A stretch of DNA of 64,000 nucleotides from Synechococcus sp. KORDI-52 (GCF_000737595.1 NZ_CP006271.1:2170001-2234000); one strand, 5' to 3'; positions 1 through 8,481 are shown, numbered from the stretch's first letter. Notes: a model not told the origin generated them from the sequence alone. Numbers and translations are program-made.

Positions 1-1011
1 GTGGTGCACGATCAGCCCCGCAGTGCTCCGCTGCAACCTGGAGACAACGTCATCGTGAAGGCGGTGGAGCGGGTTGGTCCTGCCGTGGTGCGGATCGATG
101 TGGTGAAGGAGGTGTCCACTCCCTTCGGTGGAATCTTCGGCATGGGCCCCTCGAGCCAGCGTCAGCAAGGTCAGGGATCTGGCTTCATCACCCGGGCCAG
201 CGGGCTGATCTTCACCAATGAACACGTCGTTCGAGGGGCGGATCAAGTGGCGGTGACCCTTCCAGACGGACGCAACTTCAAAGGCAAGGTGCTCGGCACC
301 GACCCCCTCACAGACGTGGCGGTGGTCAAAGTGGTGGCTGACAACCTGCCGGTGGCGGCCCTGGGCAACTCCGACCAGATCAAGCCTGGGGAATGGGCGA
401 TTGCCATCGGCAACCCATTCGGCCTGAACAACACCGTGACCGCCGGCATCATCAGCGCGGTTGACCGACTCAATGCGATCGGTGCAGGCCAACGGGTTCC
501 CTACATCCAGACCGATGCGGCGGTGAACCCGGGCAACAGCGGGGGGCCCCTGATCAATGCCGCCGGTCAGGTGATTGGCATCAACACCGCGATCCGCACA
601 GCCCCTGGTGGCGGCCTGAGTTTTGCCGTTCCCATCAATCTGGCCAAGCGCATCGCTCAGCAGATCGTCAGCACCGGCCAGGCTTCCCATCCCTTCATCG
701 GGGTGCAGCTGATGAACCTCACCCCGCAGCTGGCCCGGGAGATCAATGCCACCAACAGCGCCTGCACGGTTCCGGAAGTGAATGGTGTCCTGGTCAAGGA
801 TGTGGTGGGCGGCACACCTGCTGCCGCTGCAGGCATCCGCCAGTGTGACCTGATTCTCAAAGTTGACAACAAGGTGGTTCAAACGCCGAACGAAGTACAA
901 CTCGCTGTGGATCGCGGCCAGGTGGGTGAACCGATGGAGCTCACCCTCCAACGCAATGGAGAGGAGCTGACCGTGCAGGTGCGACCGCGGGAACTGCCCA
1001 GGAACAATTGA
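1..1011 (+). CDS. HtrA/Deg-family serine protease, 5' truncated by window edge
   Basis: Trypsin-like periplasmic or thylakoid-lumen protease for damaged proteins. The visible 336 residues hold the whole catalytic domain: His75 in TNEHVV, Asp105 in DPLTDVAVV and Ser180 in NPGNSGGPL form the triad. One PDZ domain follows, at about 230-330. Cyanobacterial HhoA/HhoB/HtrA proteins are usually 380-420 residues with an N-terminal export signal. None is visible, and the open frame begins at base 1, so the true start is probably upstream and the GTG at position 1 is not evidence of a start. Only 1 nt separates its stop from the next gene. Which of the three Deg paralogues it is cannot be decided. Confidence 0.93.
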   Translation: MVHDQPRSAPLQPGDNVIVKAVERVGPAVVRIDVVKEVSTPFGGIFGMGPSSQRQQGQGSGFITRASGLIFTNEHVVRGADQVAVTLPDGRNFKGKVLGTDPLTDVAVVKVVADNLPVAALGNSDQIKPGEWAIAIGNPFGLNNTVTAGIISAVDRLNAIGAGQRVPYIQTDAAVNPGNSGGPLINAAGQVIGINTAIRTAPGGGLSFAVPINLAKRIAQQIVSTGQASHPFIGVQLMNLTPQLAREINATNSACTVPEVNGVLVKDVVGGTPAAAAGIRQCDLILKVDNKVVQTPNEVQLAVDRGQVGEPMELTLQRNGEELTVQVRPRELPRNN

Positions 1012-1012
1012 C

Positions 1013-1654
1013 ATGCTGCAGATCGTTGTGATGGCCCGCTGGCCATCACCGGGCCGATGCAAACGCCGTCTGACCCGTGATCTTTGTCAATCGCTGGGCG
1101 TGTCCAACAGCAGCGAACGCGCCGCGCGGATTCAAACGCGTCTCACCAGGCACACCGCCGCTGTGGTTAACAGCCTTGCGGACGTGATGGCGATCGAACC
1201 AGTGCTTGCCGTGAGCGGACTGGGGCCCCGTGCGGCCTCTCGCTGGGGGCAGCAGCTGGGCCTGCCGCATGTGCGATTGCAGGGGGAAGGGCAACTCGGC
1301 ACCCGATTGCGGCGTCAGTTGATGCACGGCTATCGCCGTGACATGCCTTCTCTTGTGATCGGCACAGACCTGCCCGAACTCAATATCGATGACGTGAAGC
1401 GGGCCATCGAAACCTTGCAGAGCCACGATTTGGTGCTGGGTCCAGCTCTGGACGGAGGCTATTGGCTGCTGGGGGTGGGGGAGATTCTGATCCGCAACCC
1501 ACAGCACTGGCCGCTGATCGGCGTGTCCTGGGGAGGATCGAGGGTGTTGGAGGAAACCCTGGCATCAGCAAGCACGCATCAGCTCTCCTGCGCGCTTGTG
1601 TCCAGACGAAATGATCTGGATCACTGGAACGACCTCAGGCCATGGCAGGGCTGA
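1013..1654 (+). CDS. DUF2064/TIGR04282-type glycosyltransferase
   Basis: 213 residues. The pattern IGTDLPEL (about 117-124) followed by GPALDGGYWLLG (143-154) is the hallmark of the DUF2064 nucleotide-sugar transferase fold. In the family TIGR04282 this protein is usually paired with TIGR04283 and has been linked to arsenosugar biosynthesis. The start lies 1 nt after the protease stop, and the 3' end overlaps the next glycosyltransferase by 13 nt, so the pair is probably translationally coupled. The family assignment rests on motif recall. The sugar donor and acceptor are not deducible from sequence, and no arsenic methyltransferase or radical SAM gene lies beside it. Confidence 0.8.
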   Translation: MLQIVVMARWPSPGRCKRRLTRDLCQSLGVSNSSERAARIQTRLTRHTAAVVNSLADVMAIEPVLAVSGLGPRAASRWGQQLGLPHVRLQGEGQLGTRLRRQLMHGYRRDMPSLVIGTDLPELNIDDVKRAIETLQSHDLVLGPALDGGYWLLGVGEILIRNPQHWPLIGVSWGGSRVLEETLASASTHQLSCALVSRRNDLDHWNDLRPWQG

Positions 1655-2331
1655 GCGTTGTGATTCCGACCCTGGAGGAGGCCAGCAGGCTGCCGCTGCT
1701 GCTGGCGGATCTTCAGCGCTGGGCTGGGGACTTGGAAATCGTGATCTGTGACGGAGGCAGCAGGGATCAGACCCGTCACGTGGCTCACCTGGCCGGTGCC
1801 ACTGTGCTCGAAAGCCCGACAACAGGCAGGGGTCCCCAGCTGCGCTGGGGCGTAGAGCACAGTTCACATGCCTGGGTGCTGGTGCTGCACGCCGACAGCC
1901 GACTCCCGAGCACTTGGCACCACAAGGTGGAGACGGTTCTGAACACGCAGGAGGCTCACCTGAACGCCTGGTGCTTCGACTTCAACGTGGACGCGGAGGG
2001 GCGGCCCATGCTTTGGCTGCTGGCTCGGATGGTGAACCTGCGCAGCCGTTGGCTGCAGCGTCCCTACGGCGATCAGGGTCTGTTGATTCACAGGCAGATG
2101 TATGAGCGGATTGGTGGCTACCGGCCCCTGGCTCTGATGGAAGACCTGGACCTGGTGGAACGCCTGAACACGATCACGACCATCCGCCCATTGAACTGTG
2201 CCCTGCTGACCAGCAACCAGCGCTGGCAAGAGCGAAGCGTACTGATCCAGACCTGGCGCAACGCGCGGCTGCGATGGCTCTGGCGTCGAGGACGGTCAGC
2301 GGATCAGCTTCTGGAGATGTATAAGCGCTGA
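1642..2331 (+). CDS. Family 2 glycosyltransferase, TIGR04283 type
   Basis: 229 residues with a GT-A fold start (LSVVIPTLEEASRLP, residues 4-18), the first nucleotide-binding acidic motif CDGGSRDQT (36-44) and the metal-binding HADSRLP (83-89). It lacks membrane helices, so it probably acts in the cytosol. It overlaps the DUF2064 glycosyltransferase by 13 nt, and this adjacency is typical of the TIGR04282/TIGR04283 couple. TIGR04283 proteins are annotated as arsenosugar-biosynthesis glycosyltransferases, but direct biochemical support is thin, so the substrate remains an inference. The gene is followed by a convergent acetyltransferase after 9 nt. Confidence 0.82.
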   Translation: MAGLSVVIPTLEEASRLPLLLADLQRWAGDLEIVICDGGSRDQTRHVAHLAGATVLESPTTGRGPQLRWGVEHSSHAWVLVLHADSRLPSTWHHKVETVLNTQEAHLNAWCFDFNVDAEGRPMLWLLARMVNLRSRWLQRPYGDQGLLIHRQMYERIGGYRPLALMEDLDLVERLNTITTIRPLNCALLTSNQRWQERSVLIQTWRNARLRWLWRRGRSADQLLEMYKR

Positions 2332-2340
2332 ACGGTCCGA

Positions 2341-2844
2341 TCAGTTGGCGTACCAGAAGGCACAGCGATGGTTCTGAGGCTCCAGATCCCAGCCCTGGCC
2401 TTGATAAAAGCTCACCACACCGGGGTCTGCAAACAGACTGACGCGCTCTGTTCCCATCTGCGCCAGAGCCTCGAGGATGTAAGCCATCATCTGCTTGCCC
2501 AGACCATTGCCCTGATACAGCGGGTGCACAGCGACGTCCCAGACGGTGGCTTCAAAGACTCCATCCCCGGTGCAGCGCGCAAAACCCACCAAACGAGGGA
2601 CCCGAGGGTCATGGCGCCAGAGTCCAACCTTGAGAAGGCTGTGGGTGAGTGCTTTGCGTACCCGTCTGATCGGCCGGCGGCTCCAGCCCACAGCTTCCAG
2701 CAGCTGCTCAAGCTCCACCAGATCGAAGGGGTACTCCTGACTGAAGATCAAGGTGAGCTGATCATTGGCGCAGGGGCAGAGACGGGCCCCCTGGCCGTAC
2801 TGCTGCAGAAGAGGTTCTGCAGGCATCGGGAGAGAGCTGATCAC
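2341..2844 (-). CDS. GNAT-family N-acetyltransferase
   Basis: 167 residues with the acetyl-CoA-binding motif A: WDVAVHPLYQGNGLGKQMM (about 101-120) fits V-x-P-x-x-Q/R-G-x-G-x-G/A. The terminal beta-strand region YQGQGW is also present. The general shape resembles the cyanobacterial relatives of plastid GNAT/serotonin N-acetyltransferase proteins, but the acceptor is unknown. The GTG start at 2844 shares a GTGA overlap with the stop of the upstream ABC transporter, implying one transcript. An ATG at 2826 is an alternative start six codons downstream. Confidence 0.85.
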   Translation of the reverse strand: MISSLPMPAEPLLQQYGQGARLCPCANDQLTLIFSQEYPFDLVELEQLLEAVGWSRRPIRRVRKALTHSLLKVGLWRHDPRVPRLVGFARCTGDGVFEATVWDVAVHPLYQGNGLGKQMMAYILEALAQMGTERVSLFADPGVVSFYQGQGWDLEPQNHRCAFWYAN

Positions 2845-4619
2845 AAGCGCGCCAGCCCCCGTTCCTGCAGCTCAGCAAGCTGGGCGTAAAGCCCACCTTT
2901 GGCTCTGAGCTCGTGATGGGTGCCCTGTTCGATCAATTCCCCTCGGCGCAGCACGAGGATGCGATCTGACGCTTCCACCGTGGCCAGGCGGTGGGCGATG
3001 ACGATGGCAGTGCGCTTGTCCAGGAGACGATCGAGATCAGCCTGAAGGGTCGCCTCCGTTGAAGGATCCATGAAGGCGGTGGCTTCATCCATCACCAGAA
3101 CCGTTGGCTTGCGGATGGCCACCCGGGCCACGGCCAACAATTGACGCTCCCCTGAGGAGAGGTTGCCACCGCGCTCACGCAATTCTGTCTCTAACCCCTT
3201 GGGGAGACGAGCCAAAAGATCATTGAGGCCGAGATCAGCGCAGACCTGAACCAGCTCCTGGTCATTGACCGGGGCATTGAGCCGGAGGTTGTCGGCGACG
3301 TTGCCACTGAACAGGAACGTGTCCTGCAGCACAACCCCCAGTTCTCGACGGAGATCGGACAACGGGATGGTGCGAATGTCCCGACCATCAAGAAGGATGC
3401 GGCCCTGCTGGGGTTCATACAGGCGACAGAGCAGACGGATGATGGTGCTCTTGCCGGAGCCCGTGGGACCTACCAGCGCAACATGCTCTCCGGGGGCGAT
3501 GCGGAAGGAAAGATTGCGGAGGATGGGATCGTCCGGCCGGTAGGAGAAGCTCACATTCTCGAAAATCACTTCTCCGCCACCACCGGCAACATGAGGACGC
3601 ACCCCCTCGGCCTCGACAATCTCAATGGGCTGTTCCAACAGTTCCCCAATCCGCTCAACGGCCGTCAGCCCCCCCTGAATCTGTGTGAAGCGCTCCGCCA
3701 GCTGCCGCAGCGGATCAAAAAGACGCTGGGAGGAAAAGATGAAGGTGGTAAGGGTGCCCAAGCCCACCGCACCATTGGTCACCATCCAGCCACCCAGCGC
3801 GAGAACCAGCGCGATGGCTGCCAAGGCCACCCACTCCAGAAAAGCGGAAATGCTGCTGTCGAAAAAAATCGTTCCGTTGACAGCGCTGCGGTAATCCTTA
3901 CCCGTGCGAAAGAACCGGTCGCTGTTGACCTTCTCGCGGCGGTACATCTGAACCACCTCAAGGCCCTGGAGGTTTTCCTGAAAGTCGGCATTGAGCTGGG
4001 AGAGCTCTTCGCGCACGCGGTAGTTGGCCTTGCGGTAGCGACGTTGCAGCCAGAGCACGGCAAGCGTCACGGGCACCTGGGTGAACAACAGCAGGAGCCC
4101 GAGCCGCCAATCAATGAGAACCATCGTTGAGGCCAGCACCAACAGGCTGACCAGATCACCGAGCACACCCACGGCACCCGTGCCGAAGACCTCGGCCAGA
4201 GCATCCACATCACTGGTGAGCCGCGTGAGCAATTTGCCCACCGGCATGCGGTCATGAAAGCGAAGAGACAGCGACAGCGCGTGTTGAAAAAGGTCGTCGC
4301 GGATGCGAGCTGTAAGCCGTTGACCAACCGCCTGAATGTTGAAGCCCTGCACACCTTGCAGGGCGAGCCGCAGCAGCACCGAAACGGAATACAGGCCGAC
4401 GATGACGCGGATCGACGCGGACAGGTCCAGACCCGACAGCCAGGGAAGCGTGGGCTCCCCGCTGATGATGCTGACAGCCTGCCCCAACAAAACAGGCTGA
4501 ACGGCTCCAGCGAAGGCCACGGGCAGCAGAAGCAGCAGGGTGGCCAGAAGCCGCCGGCGATCACGCCGGAGATAACGGCCCAGTCGACGGACCCGACGCC
4601 AATCCGCAACGGCTCCCAT
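2841..4619 (-). CDS. ABC exporter, fused permease-ATPase (MsbA/MdlB-like)
   Basis: 592 residues: an N-terminal six-helix exporter domain (about 25-320) and a C-terminal nucleotide-binding domain (about 345-590). Seen in the ATPase are the Walker A motif GPTGSGKST (near 385), the signature LSSGERQLL, a Walker B VLVMDEATA and the H-loop IVIAHRL. It is a homodimeric half-transporter for lipids, peptides or drugs; the substrate is unknown. It is tightly packed between hisG (TGATG overlap at 4619) and the acetyltransferase (4-nt overlap), so hisG, this gene and the GNAT probably form one transcript, although no shared function is apparent. Confidence 0.92.
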   Translation of the reverse strand: MGAVADWRRVRRLGRYLRRDRRRLLATLLLLLPVAFAGAVQPVLLGQAVSIISGEPTLPWLSGLDLSASIRVIVGLYSVSVLLRLALQGVQGFNIQAVGQRLTARIRDDLFQHALSLSLRFHDRMPVGKLLTRLTSDVDALAEVFGTGAVGVLGDLVSLLVLASTMVLIDWRLGLLLLFTQVPVTLAVLWLQRRYRKANYRVREELSQLNADFQENLQGLEVVQMYRREKVNSDRFFRTGKDYRSAVNGTIFFDSSISAFLEWVALAAIALVLALGGWMVTNGAVGLGTLTTFIFSSQRLFDPLRQLAERFTQIQGGLTAVERIGELLEQPIEIVEAEGVRPHVAGGGGEVIFENVSFSYRPDDPILRNLSFRIAPGEHVALVGPTGSGKSTIIRLLCRLYEPQQGRILLDGRDIRTIPLSDLRRELGVVLQDTFLFSGNVADNLRLNAPVNDQELVQVCADLGLNDLLARLPKGLETELRERGGNLSSGERQLLAVARVAIRKPTVLVMDEATAFMDPSTEATLQADLDRLLDKRTAIVIAHRLATVEASDRILVLRRGELIEQGTHHELRAKGGLYAQLAELQERGLARL

Positions 4620-5272
4620 CAGCTGGAACTCCCAACGGGCATCCCTGCGGCGCGAATGGCCTCAACAATGGACGCCAGGGGGCCATGGTCGAGGCGCATC
4701 GACAACGGATGCCCCACCAACCGAGCCGTGGACTGGAACAAGTCTTCGATGGCAATCAGGCCGTTCTCCCGCAGGGTGCGACCGGTGGCCACCAGATCCA
4801 CGATCGCTTCCGACATCCCTGTGATCGGCCCCAGCTCAACCGAACCGTTGAGATGAACCAATTCGACGGGAAGATCGAGGGCATCGAAATACTCCCTGGC
4901 GCAGTGCGTGAACTTGCTGGCCACCCTGCAGTGGGGCGGGAGATCAGCGGCACGGGTGTAGCCACTGCTTTCCTGAACCGCCACAGCCATGCGGCAGCCC
5001 CCGAAGCCGAGATCCACCAATTGAGCAACGGGGAGCTGATGTTCCTTGAGCACGTCGTATCCCACCACGCCCAGCTGGGCCTGGCCGTAGGCCACATACG
5101 TCGGTACGTCTCCGTTACGAACCAACAGGGCCCGGGCGCGACCGCAGGGGGTGGGCACCATCAACTGGCGGTTGTTCTTGTCGAGCACCGCCGAAAAATC
5201 GAGGCCGGCTGCTGCGAACCGGGCCACTGAATCTTTGAGCAGCGCTCCCTTGGCCAACGCGACGGTGATCAT
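4619..5272 (-). CDS. hisG: ATP phosphoribosyltransferase (short form)
   Basis: Catalyses the first step of histidine synthesis, joining ATP and PRPP. The 217-residue product begins [16 protein letters not shown] and contains [17 protein letters not shown] and the PRPP loop region [14 protein letters not shown], typical of HisG. It lacks the C-terminal regulatory ACT-like domain, so it is the short form, which normally needs HisZ; no hisZ is present here. The frame is open 18 codons further upstream, but the family N-terminus matches the ATG at 5272. It diverges from the gloB-like gene, with 41 nt between the starts. Confidence 0.92.
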   Translation of the reverse strand: MITVALAKGALLKDSVARFAAAGLDFSAVLDKNNRQLMVPTPCGRARALLVRNGDVPTYVAYGQAQLGVVGYDVLKEHQLPVAQLVDLGFGGCRMAVAVQESSGYTRAADLPPHCRVASKFTHCAREYFDALDLPVELVHLNGSVELGPITGMSEAIVDLVATGRTLRENGLIAIEDLFQSTARLVGHPLSMRLDHGPLASIVEAIRAAGMPVGSSS

Positions 5273-5313
5273 GGGTCCAGCGCTGACCGGGTTAACCAGG
5301 CAGGACTTTAACG

Positions 5314-6063
5314 ATGCATTCCTCACTTCATGCCCTGCCGGTGCTGCAAGACAACGTGATCTGGATCTGGGTCAGGGGAACTGAGGCCGTGGTCATTGAC
5401 CCTGCCGTTGCGCCGCCGGTGCGCGAGTGGCTGGAAGAACGCCATTTGACGCTGACTGCCATCCTGCAGACCCATCACCATGCGGACCACATCGGCGGCA
5501 CAACGGATTTGCTGCAACGTTGGCCTCAAGCCGAGGTGATTGCCTCCGCTGACGACCGGAAACGGATTCCATTCCAGACCATGCCGGTGAGGGATGGAGA
5601 ACGGATCACTGTTCTGGGGACCCGGGTTGAGGTACTGGACGTGGCAGCTCATACGAGGGCCCACATCGCCTTTTTCATTCCAGATCCCCAGGACGCGGCC
5701 CTGGGCCCTGTGTTGTTCTGCGGTGACACCCTGTTCAGCGGAGGCTGCGGCCGACTGTTCGAAGGCAGCGCTGAACAGATGCATCAAGCCCTGCAGAAGC
5801 TGGCCGAGCTTCCCGAGGCCACGAAGGTTTGTTGCGCCCACGAATACACCGAAGCCAACCTGCAATGGGCCGTTGAGCAACGGCCCAACGACACGGTTCT
5901 GGCTGAGCGCTATCGAGAGGTGCGGATCCTTCGCTCCAATGGCGCCCTCAGCCTTCCCAGCACCATCGGCGTGGAACGCCGGACCAATCTGTTCATGCGC
6001 GCGAAGACGGCCACGGAGTTAGCGACATTGCGCTCCCTCAAGGACCAGTGGCGGCCGGCCTGA
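5314..6063 (+). CDS. gloB: Metallo-beta-lactamase-fold hydroxyacylglutathione hydrolase (glyoxalase II)
   Basis: 249 residues, the usual glyoxalase II length. The binuclear metal motif [10 protein letters not shown] is at 53-62, followed by the second-metal segment [17 protein letters not shown] and a later [13 protein letters not shown]. The N-terminus ([15 protein letters not shown]) matches GloB proteins, supporting the ATG at 5314. It hydrolyses S-lactoylglutathione to lactate plus glutathione in methylglyoxal detoxification. It is divergent from hisG and followed by ridA, both small metabolite-repair functions, though co-transcription is uncertain. Confidence 0.9.
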   Translation: MHSSLHALPVLQDNVIWIWVRGTEAVVIDPAVAPPVREWLEERHLTLTAILQTHHHADHIGGTTDLLQRWPQAEVIASADDRKRIPFQTMPVRDGERITVLGTRVEVLDVAAHTRAHIAFFIPDPQDAALGPVLFCGDTLFSGGCGRLFEGSAEQMHQALQKLAELPEATKVCCAHEYTEANLQWAVEQRPNDTVLAERYREVRILRSNGALSLPSTIGVERRTNLFMRAKTATELATLRSLKDQWRPA

Positions 6064-6127
6064 CAAAGCCCTCAGGCCGGGAGCATCAACGGCGATGATC
6101 ATGGGCATCGCCGTTGACAACCATTCC

Positions 6128-6520
6128 ATGAGCGCCAAGGCCATCACCACGCAAGACGCTCCTTCACCCGTAGGGCCATACAACCAGGCGGTTCTTGCCG
6201 GTGAGTGGCTCTACTGCTCTGGGCAGATTCCCCTCGATCCAGCCACAGGCGAGATGGTGGGAAACGGAGATGTGGCTGCGGAAACACATCAGGTGCTGAA
6301 GAACCTGATTGCTGTGTTGAAAGAGGCCGGCGCCACCCCTACGCAGGTGGTGCGCACCACGGTGTTCCTGGCAGACCTCGGCGACTTTCAGACCGTGAAT
6401 GGCATCTATGCCGAGATCTTTGGGGAGGGGGTCAGCCCAGCACGCGCCTGTGTTCAAGTTGCGGCACTCCCGAAAGGATCCCGGGTGGAAATCGACTGCG
6501 TCGCTTGGCTCGGCAGCTGA
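6128..6520 (+). CDS. ridA: RidA-family reactive intermediate deaminase
   Basis: 131 residues from the ATG at 6128 (MSAKAITTQDAPSPVGPY). The core RidA signatures are PSPVGPYNQA, YCSGQIPLDPATGEMV and the C-terminal PARACVQVAALPKG, whose Arg binds the substrate carboxylate, followed by VEIDCVAW. The enzyme hydrolyses 2-aminoacrylate and related enamines or imines formed by PLP enzymes. In-frame starts also exist 11 and 9 codons upstream, but family alignment favours the MSAK start. The downstream neighbour is a small DUF3136 gene. Confidence 0.93.
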   Translation: MSAKAITTQDAPSPVGPYNQAVLAGEWLYCSGQIPLDPATGEMVGNGDVAAETHQVLKNLIAVLKEAGATPTQVVRTTVFLADLGDFQTVNGIYAEIFGEGVSPARACVQVAALPKGSRVEIDCVAWLGS

Positions 6521-6565
6521 GCCTGCCCCACGAGGGCATAGGTTGGAGCTGGCTTCAATGGTCCT

Positions 6566-6793
6566 ATGCCTCAGGCAAAACTCACCATCGGTGAACTAGA
6601 GGCGGGATACCCGATGTATTGCAAGGCGCTGAGGCGGCTGCTCCAGCAGGGGAAAACGACGCAGGACATTGAACGCACAGTCTGTTGGGGACATCTGGAA
6701 ACACTGAATCGCTGCCTTCCAACCCGCTACAAATCCCCCTCGTACCTGCTGGCTCTAATCCGCCGCGACCTGGAAAATCCTCAGGAGAGCTGA
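6566..6793 (+). CDS. DUF3136 family small protein
   Basis: A 75-residue basic, mostly helical protein with conserved Cys residues (YCKAL, TVCWGHLETL, NRCLPTRY). It matches the picocyanobacterial DUF3136 pattern KLTIGELEAGYPMYCKALR from memory. No membrane segment or catalytic motif is visible and the function is unknown. The ATG at 6566 is the first in frame. It follows ridA by 45 nt. The family assignment is knowledge-based; a domain search would settle it. Confidence 0.75.
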   Translation: MPQAKLTIGELEAGYPMYCKALRRLLQQGKTTQDIERTVCWGHLETLNRCLPTRYKSPSYLLALIRRDLENPQES

Positions 6794-6892
6794 AATCACC
6801 CGACTCAGGTATTTCAAATCCTTCTATTCCCTAGCGCTTCATTTTGCACTGAAAAAAACCTTTAAACAGGGAGTGAACCTCAAGGATCGGGG

Positions 6893-7066
6893 ATGACGCG
6901 CTGTATTTTCCGCAAGCCAAAGCGACACCTGAATCTTGGCCACGGCCTCACCATCGTTGTGGTGATGATGGTTGCAGCCCTGTGCCTGGAGCTGCAAGCA
7001 GGGATCAACCCCAGCAAGGAAAGGGGTGAGGCTTCGCCCGTGCTCGAACTGCTTCACCAACCTTGA
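6893..7066 (+). CDS. Candidate 57-residue membrane-anchored small protein
   Basis: The frame ATG 6893 to TGA 7066 encodes 57 residues: a basic start (MTRCIFRKPKRHLNLGH), one hydrophobic stretch LTIVVVMMVAALCLEL (about 19-34) and a polar tail. The arrangement positive-inside, single helix, acidic tail is that of a real anchored microprotein rather than random frame noise, and the opposite strand shows nothing better. No family is recognised. A purine-rich segment (AAGGATCGGGG) precedes the ATG and may serve as a ribosome-binding site. Confidence is limited by its length. Confidence 0.45.
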   Translation: MTRCIFRKPKRHLNLGHGLTIVVVMMVAALCLELQAGINPSKERGEASPVLELLHQP

Positions 7067-7108
7067 TGAAGATCAGATCTCAGCCCTGGGCAGCGTGACA
7101 ATGCAGGA

Positions 7109-7324
7109 ATGGATGTTGAGCAGTTGGAGCAGATTGCTGCCGTGGTGGTAACAGCAGGCCTGGTGGCCGGGAACTTCCTGCTGTTCACCCCCTGGCGCAA
7201 CGGGGACGATCCGAGACGGCAACATCCTGAACGTTCCATCCTTCAAAACGGATCAATTCATCAAGCTGAGCAGGACTCAAAGCTGGTTCTGCCAAGAGCA
7301 GACATTTCCCAGCGTTTCAATTAA
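7109..7324 (+). CDS. Candidate 71-residue small membrane protein
   Basis: Begins MDVEQLEQIAAVVVTAGLVAG with a hydrophobic helix at about 8-27, then a basic, polar tail without recognisable motifs. An AGGAATGG sequence sits just before the ATG at 7109. It lies on the same strand as the 57-residue candidate, 42 nt downstream of it. Both could be short membrane proteins of one unit or leftovers of intergenic sequence. The stretch 7325-7425, between this frame and the tRNA gene, holds nothing else I can identify. Confidence 0.35.
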   Translation: MDVEQLEQIAAVVVTAGLVAGNFLLFTPWRNGDDPRRQHPERSILQNGSIHQAEQDSKLVLPRADISQRFN

Positions 7325-7425
7325 CGCCACCAAGCTTTTAAGCACAATCAGCAAGCCTAGAGCTGAAAGTGCGGCATGAAAATCTATTGAATAGCTCAAA
7401 CCCATGTGAGATAGGTTTGCGTTAA

Positions 7426-7498
7426 TGGAGCCAAGGAGACTCGAACTCCTGACCCCCTGCATGCCATGCAGGTGCTCTACCAGCTGAGCTATGGCCCC
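7426..7498 (-). tRNA. tRNA-Ala (anticodon GGC)
   Basis: Reading the minus strand, a 73-nt cloverleaf forms. The acceptor GGGGCCA pairs with TGGCTCC, including the G3:U70 wobble pair that identifies alanine tRNA. The D arm is AGCTCAGCTGGTAGAGC. The anticodon loop ATGGCAT is held by CCTGC/GCAGG, and the T arm contains GTTCGAGTC. The anticodon GGC reads GCC and GCU codons. The discriminator base is A and the 3' CCA is not encoded, as is common in cyanobacteria. Confidence 0.97.
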
Positions 7499-7557
7499 AT
7501 GTCGACGTGGAAGCTTCGAGCCGCCTTCGTCGAGTCAAAGCTTACACCGCGAGGGTC

Positions 7558-8181
7558 TTAAACCTGACGCCAGACAGCAACAAGGCGACCCTGCACCTCC
7601 ACCTGCTCAGCGGGGAGCTCGATCGGCTGATAGGCAGGATTGGCTGCCTCGAGAACCACTGTCGCTCCCTGGCGGTGAAAGTGCTTGAGCGTGGTGCCGC
7701 TGCCGGCCACCAGAGCGCTCACCACGGTGCCGTTGCGCAGCCGCTGGGGATCCTGAACCGGTTCCATCAACACCACATCGCCGTCGGCGATATGGGCATC
7801 GACCATCGAATCTCCATTCACCGTCAGGGCAAACAGGCCACGGGTCTCGAGCACCGGCGCCAGGTCCAGATGCTCCTGAACATCGTCAAAAGCTGTCACC
7901 AGACCACCCGCAGCAACCGCCCCGAGCACAGGGATCCCCGCCGCACCGACCATGTCGCCCAAGAGCTGCAACGTGCGTGCCTGGCCCTCCTGCCAGGTGA
8001 TCCACCCTTTCTGCTGAAGATGACGCAACCGGCTCTGGATCGGCGCGGGTGACCGCAGCCCCATCGCCTGCATCATCTGGCGAATCGATGGGCTGTGGCG
8101 ATGGCTCGTGATGTAGTCCGCCAGCCAGTCATAAAGCTCTTGCTGGGCAGCGGTGAGAGGCTCCTGAGGGGCTCGGTTCAC
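7558..8181 (-). CDS. lexA: LexA repressor / S24 autopeptidase
   Basis: 207 residues from a GTG start at 8181. There is an N-terminal winged helix (about 9-70), then the self-cleavage site Ala91-Gly92 in VLGAVAAGGLV, catalytic Ser125 in VNGDSMVDAH and Lys166 in GTTLKHFHR. All residues for RecA-stimulated autoproteolysis are present, unlike some freshwater cyanobacterial LexA proteins that lost them. This implies a genuine SOS regulator. A near-consensus LexA site lies 19-32 nt upstream of the start, indicating autorepression. It is convergent with nothing; the tRNA-Ala gene lies downstream on the same strand. Confidence 0.94.
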   Translation of the reverse strand: MNRAPQEPLTAAQQELYDWLADYITSHRHSPSIRQMMQAMGLRSPAPIQSRLRHLQQKGWITWQEGQARTLQLLGDMVGAAGIPVLGAVAAGGLVTAFDDVQEHLDLAPVLETRGLFALTVNGDSMVDAHIADGDVVLMEPVQDPQRLRNGTVVSALVAGSGTTLKHFHRQGATVVLEAANPAYQPIELPAEQVEVQGRLVAVWRQV

Positions 8182-8199
8182 CGAAGAAAAGGCGCGGGC

Positions 8200-8213
8200 A
8201 ATACATTTGTACC
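8200..8213 (-). promoter_or_regulatory. LexA operator upstream of lexA
   Basis: Minus strand reads GGTACAAATGTATT. Compared with the cyanobacterial LexA box RGTACNNNDGTWCB, it matches at every defined position except one (T instead of C in the right half). It is 19-32 nt upstream of the lexA start, so bound repressor would block transcription or initiation. The site is read directly from sequence; the consensus is from published cyanobacterial LexA studies as I recall them. Confidence 0.75.
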
Positions 8214-8247
8214 GTTCGCCGTCTGGATCCGCAAGCGCAGCAGCAGA

Positions 8248-8472
8248 TCAAACCAACTTCCACACCGCAGCGTCGGGGATGTTCGGCGCGAGGTTCAGAT
8301 CGTCGGGCTCCTTGAACACCACCCGCCATTCCGGAACCCGGCAGGAGACGTAACCAGGATGTTCAATCAGCAGGCCAGGTTCATCGGTCTGCGTCGCCAC
8401 CCAGCCCGACATCCACTGCCCCTCCTCAGACAAACCACCTTTGAACCAAACCCAGCAGCGTTCCTTTCGCAT
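8248..8472 (-). CDS. Conserved-looking hypothetical protein, 74 residues
   Basis: A Trp-rich small soluble protein (CWVWFKGGLSEEGQWMSGW near the N-terminus, AVWKLV at the end). No family is recognised. It sits 9 nt downstream of the next minus-strand gene, and its composition (many Trp, Pro, acidic residues, good GC-rich codons) fits a real coding region. The start at 8472 is ATG and is the longest in frame. It is probably co-transcribed with the 8482-8802 gene and argF. Function unknown. Confidence 0.6.
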   Translation of the reverse strand: MRKERCWVWFKGGLSEEGQWMSGWVATQTDEPGLLIEHPGYVSCRVPEWRVVFKEPDDLNLAPNIPDAAVWKLV

Positions 8473-8481
8473 CGAATCCCT

